Origin: Corythucha ciliata
Taxonomy: Eukaryota; Arthropoda; Insecta; Hemiptera; Tingidae
Length of the DNA: 64,000 nucleotides
Assembly (NCBI GenBank): GCA_038030265.1
Contig: CM075938.1
Coordinates: forward strand, 13,369,009 to 13,433,008
Reading direction: 5' to 3'
The translations under genes were made by a program, and so were the position numbers. Numbering within the stretch: the stretch's first letter is position 1; every line of letters starts with the position of its first letter. The notes beneath the pieces were generated by a model, which was given only the letters and a program-made list of their open reading frames with translations, searched no databases and was not told where the DNA came from. Shown here in pieces: positions 1 to 11,200 of the stretch.

Positions 1-476
1 CGTCCAACTCTATTTTACCTTCATTCAGGTCTGTAATACGGTCGTTCAATTCGGTTTTACCGTCATTCAGCTCGATTTCACCGTCATTGAATTCTGCTTT
101 ACCGTCACTTCGCTCGGTTTTACCGTCATTCAATACGGTAACATGGTCGCTCAACTCGGTTTCACCGTCATTCAACTCGGTTTCTCCATCATTCCAACTT
201 GATTTTACCGTCATTCAACTCGGTTTTACCGTCATTCAACTCGGTTTTACCGTCTTCCAACTCTGTTTTACCTTCATTCAGGTCGGCAATACGGTCGTTC
301 AACACGGTTTTACCGTCATTCAGCTCGATTTCACCGTCATTGAATTCTGTTTTACCGTCATTCAACTCGGTTTTACCGTTATTAAACTCGGTTACACGGT
401 CATTCATCTCGGTTTTACCGTTATTAAACTCGGTTACACGGTCATTCACCTCGGTTTTACCGTTATTCACACCGGC
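1..476. repeat. 21-bp minisatellite, first array
   Basis: Tandem 21-bp units built around CGGTTTTACCG followed by a TCATTCAACT-like half. Some units change to a GGTTACACGG form, which gives a 42-bp alternation near the right end. Each unit holds a small inverted repeat (CGGT, loop, ACCG). Because 21 is a multiple of three, long reading frames appear on both strands; the minus frame reads as a seven-residue LNDGKTE-type repeat. The array runs off the left edge of the window. I treat it as non-coding. Confidence 0.9.
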
Positions 477-1744
477 TGGGCGACAAGTTTTCAGCTCAAC
501 CGACTTTGTTTGTACGGTTAAGCACGTGAAAGTGTAGAAAAGTCTGTTAAATACACGGTAAAAGAGTCTTTTTGACGGTTGTTTGCACTCTTAACCGAAC
601 AAATAACTGTTGGAGCCGTCTTTATTATTAAGATAATAATTATAATAATAATAATTATCTTTATTATTATTAACAGAATTACGTTTATTTTTCACGGTTA
701 AGTTTAACGGTTGAAACTACTGTTTCAACCGAGAATACTGTTTCAACCGAGATCCGGAACCGACTCTTTTTCCCAGTGAAGTTTACAGCCACTTTCTTAA
801 CCCATTAACGCCCAAGACGTGATAACATGCAATTTTTAGAACAAAATTTGGACGGCGGCATCCCCTATTGACCATAAATAAGCATAACTCATCGCAAATT
901 TCAAGGTTTTTTTTTAGAGCAACTGGAGTTATAAAATGTTGCGTTGACGCAACGTTGGGCGCTTGGGAGGTCGTATTGGCTGCTGACGGAATAACGTTTT
1001 TAGGACTCCAAATTTCTGCATTATTGAGTGAAAAACGAAGGAATGAAGTAATACAATAATAAAAAACGTAGAAAAAACATATATTTAGTAATATTCAACT
1101 ATTTCTTTTGGTGCACTAAAAAGAAAGACTAGTAAAAAATTGATTATTCGTGGAATTTTGAAGAAAAAAATCGGGGTGGAGCCAAACTTGACATTTTTTT
1201 GCACAGCCGACATCTTCTGCTGTCCGTTTTTTGAATTATGTGTCCAATATTATCCAAACGCACTTCATCTGGAAGAGCAGCTATTGATGGCCGACCGAGG
1301 TAGGTGGTCGTGCTCTTGCCTTCGGGAACATCATTCGAGGTTCTTCACCCTCCGAATAATCGACCCGAGTTATGAATTTACAATCGCAGAGCGAAAATCA
1401 AATTGCGATATTGGTTTGCGCCGAATCAAATTGAGACGCTTCCAAGCATTTACGAAAGCACTATCGATGGCGTTCACAAAAAATGGCGAGCACCATTTTT
1501 TTCTTATCACACGGGATATACAGTAGTTGGCGATTACTTTGTCAGCACCCATCCTCGTATTGTACATCTGAAGTATGTTGGGTTGCTCGATCGGGAGTCT
1601 CTTTTTTTGCTTCCTGCTAAACCGTTGGGTGGTCTTCGGGTAGGTGGGGGGGGTGAACGAATTCATGATTTGAACACGTTGAATTGTCATTGTACCGTAC
1701 AGCACAAACTTGAATAAATTAATTTCATAGGTCTTCCTTCATAG

Positions 1745-1894
1745 GAATTTCGATTTTCCTGAATACACTGAGTACATGTCTTCCCCATTTCATCATGTCA
1801 ATAAGGCTGAGGGTGTGTCAGTCTACCTGTTGAATGATCCGTCAATGAGATTATTGCAAGTTACACCTGATGTTATTGCTTATTGTAACTCAAT
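1745..1894 (+). pseudogene. LINE endonuclease relic, copy 1 (truncated)
   Basis: A short stretch translates to residues close to those of the relic at 4862-5386 (FDFPEYTEY, SSPFHHVNKAEGVSV, then TPDVIA). It is part of the apurinic-type endonuclease domain of a non-LTR retrotransposon. It lacks 14 bp that copy 2 keeps, so it is frameshifted, and it ends where the duplicated segment ends. No catalytic motif is left. Confidence 0.55.
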
Positions 1895-2462
1895 CTGAGA
1901 GGGCTGAGAAGCGTAATAGCCGTCAATTATTCGGTATTAACGCCTATTACGGTCCCGTCACCTATCAAAAAATGCATGATCGGTGTCGGATCCGAAGCGT
2001 GCATGATAGGTGTGAACTGGGCTTTACTCAGCAGCGTATGATGATTGGGCCCAGGAGTGTCGCAGCGTAATGAATACTTTTAACGCTGGAGTTTATTCTA
2101 TCTTTCAGTTTTCGTAGAATCAGGGGCTGTTCATTCTTGGAAAGTGGCGACCGAGGTGAATTTTCAGCAAGCTTTAGCTCAATGTGGGGTAATGCGAGAT
2201 GAATTTATTTCTATGGAGCAGATAGAGACTTCTCAGAGTTGAGGGAAAGGTTACAAGAGGCTGCGCGAGGAAAAAAACTCACGCTTCGAGGCTGAATTCT
2301 CTAATTTCTGCTGTGATAAGTTCTATTTACATTGAACGAATAAAAACCAAATTCGGGTGGGAAAATACTCTCTTGGGAAAAAACCGGGTTTTTTCCCCAA
2401 AAACCGGGAATATTTCCATTGGGTTTTTTCCCTTGACCCATCACTACTCAAATCACTTCACG

Positions 2463-2516
<54 letters not shown>

Positions 2517-3120
2517 TCACTGACTACAGTGACTGAAACAACTTCAGCAGGCGAGGACTAAATAATGAGAAGTGCGAAGTTACTGGGAGCAGTGAGGAAG
2601 ACAGACCTTGCGCGTTTTCTGCAGATGCCGCTAAAAACAAAGAGAGGGAGTGCTTCAACCGATAGAGCACCCTGAATCAACAGAATTTTGACGGTTAAGG
2701 GTTGCCTTACTGAACCGTCTACTTAGTTGTTGCATCTAGTTACGAGTGCGTGAAGTCGGTTAAAAACTGCTTGTCTAAGACTGCCAGAACAGGAGAGTTT
2801 TATAGGATGATGAAATGGGGGAGGGGACCTCTTGGGTAATGTTATATATATATATATGTGTGTGTGTCTGAATGCTTTCATTAAATAAAAATAAATACTA
2901 GGCTACCGATGGGAGCATTGAGTTTGATTCGATTTACATTTTTTGTGTGTGTTCTTCATCGAAAAATATCCCGCTTTCTTTGATTGTGACCTGGGACCCA
3001 GGGCAATTTGTGAAAGTTGCAAGATCCGGAAGTTTTAGAAAATGAAAATTTCGTTTCATCGGTTTAATCGTCCGCCTACACAGTACAACGTCAGTACATT
3101 TTATATTAGTGGCCATGGAG
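1895..3120. other. Spacer between the two copies, no gene recognised
   Basis: Holds a run of 50 A at 2463-2512 and a TA/TG microsatellite near 2842-2868. A stretch near 2095-2250 can be read as about 48 open codons, but I recognise nothing in it. The A run is preceded by T-rich, GGGTTTTTTCCC-like inverted sequence at 2370-2435. Confidence 0.6.
2463..2512. repeat. Poly(A) tract, 50 nt
   Basis: An uninterrupted run of A. It could be the tail of a retroposed sequence on the plus strand, but I see no recognisable element upstream and no clear target-site duplication. Confidence 0.9.
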
Positions 3121-3124
3121 GCGG

Positions 3125-3675
3125 GTTCACCGTCATTCAACTCTGCTTTACAGTTACTAAACTCGGTAACGCCGTCATTAAACTCTGTTACATCGCCATA
3201 TTCAAGTCGATTTCACCATCATTGAATTCTGCTTTACCGTCACTTCGCTCGGTTTTACCGTCATTCATCTCGGTAACACGACCGTTCAACTCGGCTTTAC
3301 CGTCATTCAACTCGGTAACATGGTCGCTCAACTCGGTTCAGTAACATGGTCGCTCAACTCGGTTTCACCGTCATTCAACTCGGTTTCTCCATCATTCCAA
3401 CTTGATTTTACCGTCATTCAACTCGGTTTTACCGTCATTCAACTCGGTTTTACCGTCTTCCAACTCTGTTTTACCTTCATTCAGGTCGGCAATACGGTCG
3501 TTCAACACGGTTTTACCGTCATTCAGCTCGATTTCACCGTCATTGAATTCTGTTTACCGTCATTCAACTCGGTTTTACCGTTATTAAACTCGGTTACACG
3601 GTCATTCACCTCGGTTTTACCGTTATTAAACTCGGTTACACGGTCATTCACCTCGGTTTTACCGTTATTCACACC
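3125..3675. repeat. 21-bp minisatellite, second array
   Basis: Same 21-bp unit as at the window start. It has an extra short internal duplication (the GTAACATGGTCGCTC block occurs twice near 3315-3355) and a one-base deletion near 3553 that breaks the long frames seen in the first array. That break fits a non-coding minisatellite. Confidence 0.9.
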
Positions 3676-5061
3676 GGCTGGGCGACAAGTTTTCAGCTCA
3701 ACCGACTTTGTTTGTACGGTTAAGCACGTGAAAGTGTAGAAAAGTCTGTTAAATACACGGTAAAAGAGTCTTTTTGACGGTTGTTTGCACTCTTAACCGA
3801 ACAAATAACTGTTGGAGCCGTCTTTAACAGAATTACGTTTATTTTTCACGGTTAAGTTTAACGGTTGAAAACTACTGTTTCAACCGAGAATACTGTTTCA
3901 ACCGAGTTCCGGAACCGACTCTTTTTCCCAGTGAAGTTTACAGCCACTTTCTTAACCCATTAACGCCCAAGACGTGATAACATGCAATTTTTAGAACAAA
4001 ATTTGGACGGCGGCATCCTCTATTGACCATAAATAAGCATAACTCATCGCAAATTTCAAGGTTTTTTTTTAGGGCAACTGGAGTTATAAAATGTTGCGTT
4101 GACGCAACGTTGGGCGCTTGGGAGGTCGTATTGGCTGCTGACGGAATAACGTTTTTAGGACTCCAAATTTCTGCATTATTGAGTGAAAAACGAAGGAATG
4201 AAGTAATACAATAATAAAAAACGTATAAAAAACATATATTTAGTAATATTCAACTATTTCTTTTGGTGCACTAAAAAGAAAGACTAGTAAAAATTGATTA
4301 TTCGTGGAATTTTGAAAAAAAAATCGGGGTGGAGCCAAACTTGACATTTTTTTGCACAGCCGACATCTTCTGCTGTCCGTTTTTTGAATTATGTGTCCAA
4401 TATTATCCAAACGCACTTCATCTGGAAGAGCAGCTATTGATGGCCGACCGAGGTGGGTGGTCGTGCTCTTGCCATCGGGAACATCATTCGAGGTTCTTCA
4501 CCCTCCGAATAATCGACCCGAGTTATGAATTTACAATCGCAGAGCGAAAATCAAATTGCGATATTGGTTTGCACTGAGTCAAATTGAGACGCTTCCAAGC
4601 ATTTACGAAAGCACTATCGATGGCGTTCACAAAAAATGGCGAGCACCATTTTTTTCTTATCACACGGGATATACAGTAGTTGGCGATTCCTTTGTCAGCA
4701 CCCATCCTCGTATTGTACATCTGAAGTATGTTGGGTTGCTCGATCGGGAGTCTCTTTTTTTGCTTCCTGCTAAACCGTTGGGTGGTCTTCTGGTAGGGGG
4801 GGGGGTGAACGTATTCATGATTTGAACACGTTGAATTGTCATTGTACCGTACAGCACAAACTTGAATAAATTAATTTCATACGTCTTCCTTCATAGGAAT
4901 TTCGATGGCTTGTCCTTTGATTTTCCTGAATACACTGAGTACATATCTTCCCCATTTCATCATGTCAATAAGGCTGAGGGTGTGTCCGTCTTCCTGTTGA
5001 ATGATCCGTCAATGAGATTATTGCAAGTTACACCTGATGTTATTGCTCATTGTAACTCAAT
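3135..5061. repeat. Copy 2 of the tandemly repeated ~1.9-kb segment
   Basis: Aligns with 1-1894. Past the copy-1 breakpoint this copy continues into further LINE endonuclease sequence, so copy 2 is closer to the ancestral arrangement. A stretch in both copies (TTAACCCATTAACGCCCAA at 798 and 3953) has the TTAA plus CCC start seen at piggyBac-type ends, but I found no partner end. Confidence 0.85.
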
Positions 5062-5386
5062 TAGTGTTAAATCATCTTTCAATAGCGTAGTTTTTCAGTT
5101 ATTGGCGGTTTATAGGTCATTCGATAGAGATCCCTTTTCCTTTATTGGGGGCTCGGGTGAAGTTTTGTCGGTTGCTGATAAAAACTCTAATTTAATTTTC
5201 TGTGGTGACATTTATACTAACATTTTATCTCAAACTAAATTAAGTAATGATTATTTGATTACTCTTGCTGAAAATGGTCTTAATAAAGTTATGAACATCG
5301 CAACTAGGAGAACTAGTTTTCCTGAAACGTGCATAGATATTATTATTATTATTATTATTAGTGCATTTATTTTCCAAAAAGCATAA
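4862..5386 (+). pseudogene. LINE endonuclease-domain relic, copy 2
   Basis: The frame encodes a piece of the apurinic/apyrimidinic-type endonuclease that nicks target DNA in non-LTR retrotransposition. Readable signatures are NFDGLSFDFPEYTEY near the start, GVSVFLLND, QLLAVYRSFDRDPFSFIGG (the family usually has VYRPP here), CGDIYTNILS (family GDFN-like), and finally ATRRTSFPETCID. The stretch that should hold the catalytic TETW-type glutamate is missing between residues 26 and 32. At the 3' side the conserved IDH is replaced by an (ATT)n microsatellite, and no reverse transcriptase follows. It is a dead fragment. The ATG used here lies upstream of the similarity and is probably not a real start. 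Confidence 0.7.
5337..5360. repeat. (ATT)n microsatellite
   Basis: ATT repeats interrupt the endonuclease relic exactly where an IDH motif would be expected. Confidence 0.85.
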
Positions 5387-5479
5387 AAAAAGACAACATG
5401 GAAAAACAGCAAAAAATACTTAACGACAATGGTCAAGATGACCGTCTGCCGGGTTGGCGAGCTACTTCAGTAATTAATC

Positions 5480-5741
5480 AAAATATTTAAACACAACAAA
5501 CAAATATAAATAGTTATGGAAAATATGTGTAGTTATAATAAATGGATATAGTTATAATAAATATACATATTTATAATAAATAGATATGGGCACTGACAAT
5601 AACCACGTGAAATCAACAATAGCACAATATAACGGGACAAACGATAACAGATATTGCACGTAGAGGCCGGCAGGCAAAACAACAGTGAACTTACATTGCA
5701 CTGAGTTCAGCGAGCAGCACTAACTTTATTTTCTCGAATAC
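5480..5741 (-). other. Probable LINE 3' UTR and AT-rich tail
   Basis: Lies directly downstream, on the minus strand, of the LINE stop at 5742. It has AATAAA close to the stop and a degenerate ATTATAA-type repeat at 5515-5590. I could not fix the 3' end or a target-site duplication. Confidence 0.4.
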
Positions 5742-6749
5742 CTATTCATTGTATTCTGCAATTAACGTCCCCCTGTACTTCAGGGCCGCCACACAGTACC
5801 CTGCCAAATCCTTCCAACACAGCCCATTCAAATAATCTTTCACTTCTTCACCTCTCAGTCTACTCTTCCCGAAGTACAACCTTCTAACCTCACTAAGGAT
5901 GGGGCACATAGCCAAAAAGTGAAAAACGTCCTCGCGCGCGTTCAAGTTGCATAGCGTACATGCGGGAGTACTATTACCTTGACACCATGGCTTAAAGTTC
6001 AGGTTCAATATCTCTCCCCTCGCCTTGAAAATATAACTCGCCTGTCTGAGAGATATTCCCGCATGAAGATAACTGCCCTCGCCCAAGTTGAGTCTGAGAG
6101 ACTTGTACGATGTATGGAATTCCGCGTTTTCCACCCTTCTCAACCAGTGCTCTTTATATGACTGTGTCACTTTCCCGATTGCTTGAACAATTCTCTCCGC
6201 GCCCAGGTGATTCAGGCATGTGACCGGGCTAATGTCCAGCTCACCCCACGTCCTTGCCCAGAAGCCTTTTTTGTCCCAAGTGAGCTGAGCCAAATGCCGC
6301 GGCAATCTATCTTCGCTCATACGTACGACATATGCGAGGGTACCGCAGTATAGGGGGTCCATACTACTCTCTAAGTATAACATGTAATTAGGAGTGTTAT
6401 TTGGGAGCCAGAGTGCGCGCTTCAGGAAGTATCGGAAGAACGTTTCGACTGCATCGTATTGATAAAAGCTCCAGACTTCAGCCGCGTACATAATCATCGC
6501 ACCTGCTGTTGCCCTAAAGAGATCGAACTTTCTTTTGAGGGGTATTTCACCGTTTCTCACAACCTTCGCCCACGTAACACTGACCGCGAGCTTGGCCGAT
6601 GACAGTCTCTCCCTGAGGTGTTTTTTAAAATCCATACTCGGCGTCATTATGACCCCCAAATATTTTTCCCATTTTTCCGACGCCTTAAGCCTTCCTCCTA
6701 CATACCATAACTTTGGATTTCTCCATGTTGACAGAGAGATTCCAGGCAT
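5742..6749 (-). pseudogene. LINE ORF2 C-terminal part (thumb and CCHC region)
   Basis: C-terminal third of the polyprotein of a non-LTR retrotransposon. It opens with the YLGV motif typical of the end of the reverse transcriptase domain, continues through YAAEVW and LPNNTPNYMLYLES, and near the end carries CTLCNLNAREDVFHFLAMC, a C-x2-C-x9-H-x4-C zinc-type motif. The LINE at 24183-25697 has the same arrangement, so both belong to one clade, which I cannot name. The frame ends in a normal-looking stop. It is separated from the palm domain by a frameshift near 6700-6715. Confidence 0.85.
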
Positions 6750-7327
6750 CGCAGTATTCTGCTAGACGATTAATCATTATCTGGAGCGTACTGGGCTCCT
6801 CCGCTATGAACGCTACGTCATTGGCGTACATCAGGCAATTTGCTCCCCTCCCCTCAACCAACAGCCCCGCCGCCACATGCCTTTCCAAGTCATTGATGTA
6901 GATGCTGAATAAGGTTGGACTGAGAGGACAACCCTGCCTTACCCCAACATCGGAACCGAACTCTTCTGTCAGTCCTTCTGCTGTCCACACCGCCATACTT
7001 GTCCCATTGTACAGGCTTTTTAAAATGTAAATGAAGGCCGACGATACCCCTTCGTTTAAAAGTTTGTAGAACAGGGCCCCATGATCCACACTGTCGAAAG
7101 CCGCTTTCAGGTCCACAAAAAAGATATACACCCTTTTATTCTCCATCAGTTTCAAGTTGACTAAGCTACAGAGGCTGAAGATGTTATCCACAGTTGAGTG
7201 TCCCTGTCGAAAACCAGCCTGTGCCTCAGATAAAATGTTTTCCTCTTCTAACCAACGCCCTAGCCTTTTATTCAGGACACTCGTAAAGATCTTACAGACA
7301 ACATCCATGAGCGCTATTCCCCTTTAG
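6685..7327 (-). pseudogene. LINE reverse transcriptase palm, catalytic Asp mutated
   Basis: Central reverse transcriptase domain of the same LINE. Visible family motifs in order: SEAQAGFRQGHSTVDNI, FVDLKAAFDSVDH (metal-binding Asp present), GVRQGCPLSPTLFSIYINDL, then CLMYANDVAF where YADD is normal. The first of the two catalytic aspartates is an Asn codon at 6820-6822, so the enzyme would be inactive even without the other damage. An in-frame TAA lies at about 7325-7327, just before GIALMDVVCK. A one-base slip in an A6 run at about 7350 separates this part from the N-terminal part. Confidence 0.9.
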
Positions 7328-7334
7328 TTTGCCG

Positions 7335-7943
7335 CTACCGAGTCATCCCCTTTTTTGTATATAGCGGGAATACGATGGCCTTGGTAAAACTCCCAGGTAC
7401 CTCGCCAACCTCTAACATTTTACTGTACAATGTTATCAAGGTCTGCATAAGCTCTTTGGGCCCAAATTTATAGAACTCGTACGGCGTTCTGTCCCTCCCC
7501 GGTGCCTTATTCATTTTCGCTTTGCGCAGCACACCTTCTATTTCATCCATCGTGATTGGGGCATCCAAATGAGCATTTTTCACGAGGGGAGCGGCATAGC
7601 TCACCGCAGGGGACAACAGAGGCGGATTGAAAAGTTTCCGAAAGTGCTCGTGAAAAGCTTCCACCCCAACATCGCACCCCCGGAAAACGCGCTTTTCCCT
7701 AAACTTGTTCAGAATTGACCAAAGCTCTTTGCAGTCCTTCACAGATTTTAAAACGTCCAGTCTTGACAAATAGAGACTTCCCTTTTTTTCTCGACAGATA
7801 TCCTTATATCTTTTGTTAGCTACAAGATACGACTTCCGACTAAATTCAGAGTTGTCTCTACGATAATTATTTAGCCATCTAAAAGCCTCCTTACGGCTCC
7901 TCTGACATTCCCCATCGAACCACTTCTGCCTCCCTAACATCAT
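7335..7943 (-). pseudogene. LINE linker and N-terminal reverse transcriptase part
   Basis: Basic linker (WFDGECQRSRKEAFRWLNNY) followed by the start of the reverse transcriptase, with the KAPGRD motif and the conserved P-x-EFYKFG region. The frame is lost in an A6 run near 7350 and the last residues are out of frame. A second frame change near 7945 separates it from the endonuclease remnant. Confidence 0.85.
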
Positions 7944-8221
7944 CCGGCCACCCCCGCAGGCGCCCCCCCACCAGCCGTCTCTCTTTTGAATTTATTCTGT
8001 CGGTCTATCTGATTTTGACTTTTCAGTATTTCCGCGCCAGGCTCCACCAACATTTCTTTCAATTTTTCTTTATATTGCCTGCTCCTCCGCTCGTCCCTCA
8101 GCAGTTTCGGGAGCAAAGGGATACCACGGCCACTACAATCCGGAACTCGCCCAACTAAACTTAAACACAGCGGCATGTGATCAGAGAAAATAATAGGCCG
8201 AATTTCCATCCTTTCTACCAC
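7940..8221 (-). pseudogene. LINE endonuclease C-terminal remnant
   Basis: Begins inside the endonuclease at the SDHMPL motif, whose His and Asp are catalytic in this family, and runs into the linker. Nothing upstream (above 8221) resembles the rest of the endonuclease or an ORF1, so the LINE is 5'-truncated here, as is usual for such insertions. The GC-rich GGGAPAGVAG end marks a frameshift. Confidence 0.75.
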
Positions 8222-11200
8222 CGGCTATTTGTCGTTGGAATTTTGCAGTTTTTGTTTTTTATCTCCCATAACTTACAATTTCGTGGCTAGTTCACCCTAA
8301 AATTTTAATCTAGAACCCATAATGTCGCGGCTGATTATTCACTCCGTCACTTTCAATTGCGTTGTCTATGAAGCCCTGAAACTTTAATTATTTTGGGCCA
8401 ATAATCTCCTTAAACTTCAAATATTACTCCCTTATATCCCTGGAAACTCACAATTCTCGGCCTCTTCCTCCCACCCTTGACTTCACACGATGCTGAGTGA
8501 GGAGCCTCTGGGAGGACCCTTTGAAAACTTCCCCCTGATAGAAAGTAACATTGTTATGAATGATGAACGAACTGAATGAAATATTGCCCCTTCCACCTCT
8601 TAGGGCCGTAGACTGACCCCTCGTTACCAGGGATGGCTATTTCAAAGTAAAACTTAACCCCCCTCCTCTCAGAAAATTCCTTTCACTATTCGATGCTTTT
8701 CTATACCCTGGATTTGCCTAATCAAGACCCTGAACTTGCGGTTACACTGATACAAAACCCCGACATGGTCAATTTCATGTATAATTATGTATCGTGAAAA
8801 CTTGTTATTTTGCCTCACGTTTGGGCCCCAAATCGCAAACTCACAAATATTTTTCTTGAAGTGCTGCAATTACATAGATATATTCGTCAGGCTTTGAGCA
8901 CATCATATTATGAGCCCGTCAGCCCCATAGGGTTCACGGCAAAATGGCAGAGAAACAAAGTAATTTTGCGTAACCAAAGGCTGGAAACTTCAAATTTCAC
9001 GGATATTTAACTTCTAAAATGTCACAATTTCGTGGCTATCGTCAGACTTTGGGTGCTACCGTGGCCTGCTGGACTGGGTTCCGTGATCACTAAAAAAAAT
9101 ACCAAAACTTTCAATTTTTTGAAATTCAGCTATGAAACTTACAATTTCGCACATATTTAGCTCCAAATCATGTAATTTCGTGATTATTTATCAAGCTTTT
9201 GGAGCTATCAGTAAGGCGCTCGCATAGGTGGGGAGAGGGATTAATAATGGAATATCGGTGGGTGGGGGTGGGGGATCAGTGTACAAGAGTTTCTCTCGGC
9301 ATTTAATAAATGTAATAAATTACCCATTCAAAGGTTGTTTCATCCGTAAGGTAGGCCCAAGCCAGCGTAGCGTATTGGGTTTTGCAAGTTTTAGTCTAGC
9401 AACCATAGGTCTGAAAATTCCAAGTACTCTGTGAGCTTTCCACTCGTTCGACAGACTCAATTATTGACAAAACTTGTTAAAGTTTATAACTTGACACTTC
9501 GTCTCAATCCCTTCTGCCCCAGTGCCCAAAGTTTCAATTTGTACTAGGAACAATTATTTATGAGCTGTCAAACATGGAAAGGGACGTACTGAAGCATTTC
9601 CCAAGGCGGGAGAATGATTAGCACCTGAAACTTAGTTTCTGACGTTGACGTCAGGGGGGAAAGTGACCCTCTTTAGAACAATAATTACGGCCTACGCGGT
9701 CACAGTTACTTTATTTGGTATTATCAAAATGAAGAGCCAAAAATATCGAAACGGAGTTTCCCTTGGTACAACTAACCGTTGAAGTGGTTCAACCCGTTTA
9801 TTCCGGCGTTTTTTACCGCTTCAGCACGCATTTAAGCGCTCCTAAAAAACTTTTCCTTGAGAGTCGTCCGTGCAATTGAATGCACTTGGGGTTAAAATGG
9901 ATGTGCCTTGGTGCATGCAGACGTCAATATACGACACTCTCAGAATCAACAACAAGGAAATACGCTCATTTTCGGTCACTTTGATTGAGGGGTCAGTCAT
10001 ATCAAGACTACTCACGAGGCGTTTGGTAATTTTTTTATAGAATAAAGAGTATCAGTAGGTTGAATAAGTGATTGTCACTCAACAGCACTAATAAAAACGA
10101 TAAATAAATAACTGACTAACGACTACTTACCCCCTAAATTTTTATTCTCGTGATATTGCAAGTATGTCTGAAAAATCCCACTTATGTTGCTACTCCTCAC
10201 CAATCTATTCATCTGCTATAAATAAAAACGAATCATTTTTTTCCTAACAAAAATTTAGTGAAATAATATACCAGATTCCTCGCTATACACCTTCATTTTT
10301 CCTCTCACGATCGGTTTCAATCAGCCAGTTTATAACGCCACGCCACACGGGACCGCCTATGAAAATCCTAAAAGGGGAACTCGTAATTATCCAGTGAAAA
10401 GCACTGGAATTCAAAAATCAATTGTAAGAGCAATGGAGGGGGTCGAGGGATTGTACAGCTCACAATTATTAGCGGATTATCTGAAATGAAAATCAGAGTG
10501 CCGTTAGTAAAGATAGCTTCGTTGGTTTCAACTTTATTTCAAAAGCGAGTGTGTGCTCCTGACGGTATTTTTTCGGCTTTTAACAGGGAAGGTGGTGGGT
10601 AAAAAGCTTTCTGAAAAAAAGCTTTATTTGTGAAAGTTTTTAGGAAATGTAGATAAGTTGGAAAGGGGTGACTCGATATGAATTCGTCAATACTTCGAAC
10701 AAGCGCACGTATTTTCTTTATAAAAGCGTGACTTGAACCCATTTTCGAAGAAAATAATCTTTGTGTTTGTGATAAATTGAAATAATCGCGCTATATTGTA
10801 TACCATAAAAATTCAATTCCAGACCGAACTTCATTTCTTATATTTGGTGCCCACACCCGTTTCGTCACACTAACGGATTTTTTCCTCAGACGAATAAAAA
10901 AAAATTGCATGAACTCTTTGCCCTCCTCTCGACAGTCCCAAGAAATGTTAAGTCGTTGTTGAAAAATAATGCTCTTGTTGTTCTAGTGATAAAATGAATG
11001 TGCGCGATGAATGCATGTGGAATGGTGTGGAAGGAGGAATTGGGTCCATTATCTTGATGTCAAGAAGGTTTCATCGACCCTAAAAACCACCTTTTCTCTC
11101 TCTCGTACATAGTGTGCGAAAAGACTGATGAAAGTGAAGTGCCGCAAGGCGGCAAAGAGACACGCTAGGCCTTGATAGAAGAACATTACCGTTTTCACCG

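Larger units (their letters stand above)
1..1894. repeat. Copy 1 of a tandemly repeated ~1.9-kb segment
   Basis: This stretch matches about 3135-5061 closely, with scattered substitutions (roughly 1-2 percent by eye). It includes the 21-bp minisatellite, an AACCG-rich spacer (480-790), a gene-less AT-rich stretch and the start of a LINE endonuclease relic. Compared with copy 2 it has a roughly 50-bp ATT/TAA-rich insertion near 606-660 and lacks 14 bp near 1753. Similarity stops abruptly after CTCAAT at 1894. The left end is outside the window. Confidence 0.85.

Noticed and set aside
87..537. Open frames on both strands across the 21-bp minisatellite (up to 144 codons)
   Set aside because: The unit is a multiple of three, so frames stay open without selection; the second array has a frame-breaking deletion.
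868..1059. 63-codon frame identical in both copies of the 1.9-kb segment
   Set aside because: Identity is explained by the duplication itself; no motif or coding signal seen.
1140..1717. Overlapping frames on both strands near the first LINE relic
   Set aside because: Frames differ between the two copies through small indels, which argues against coding.
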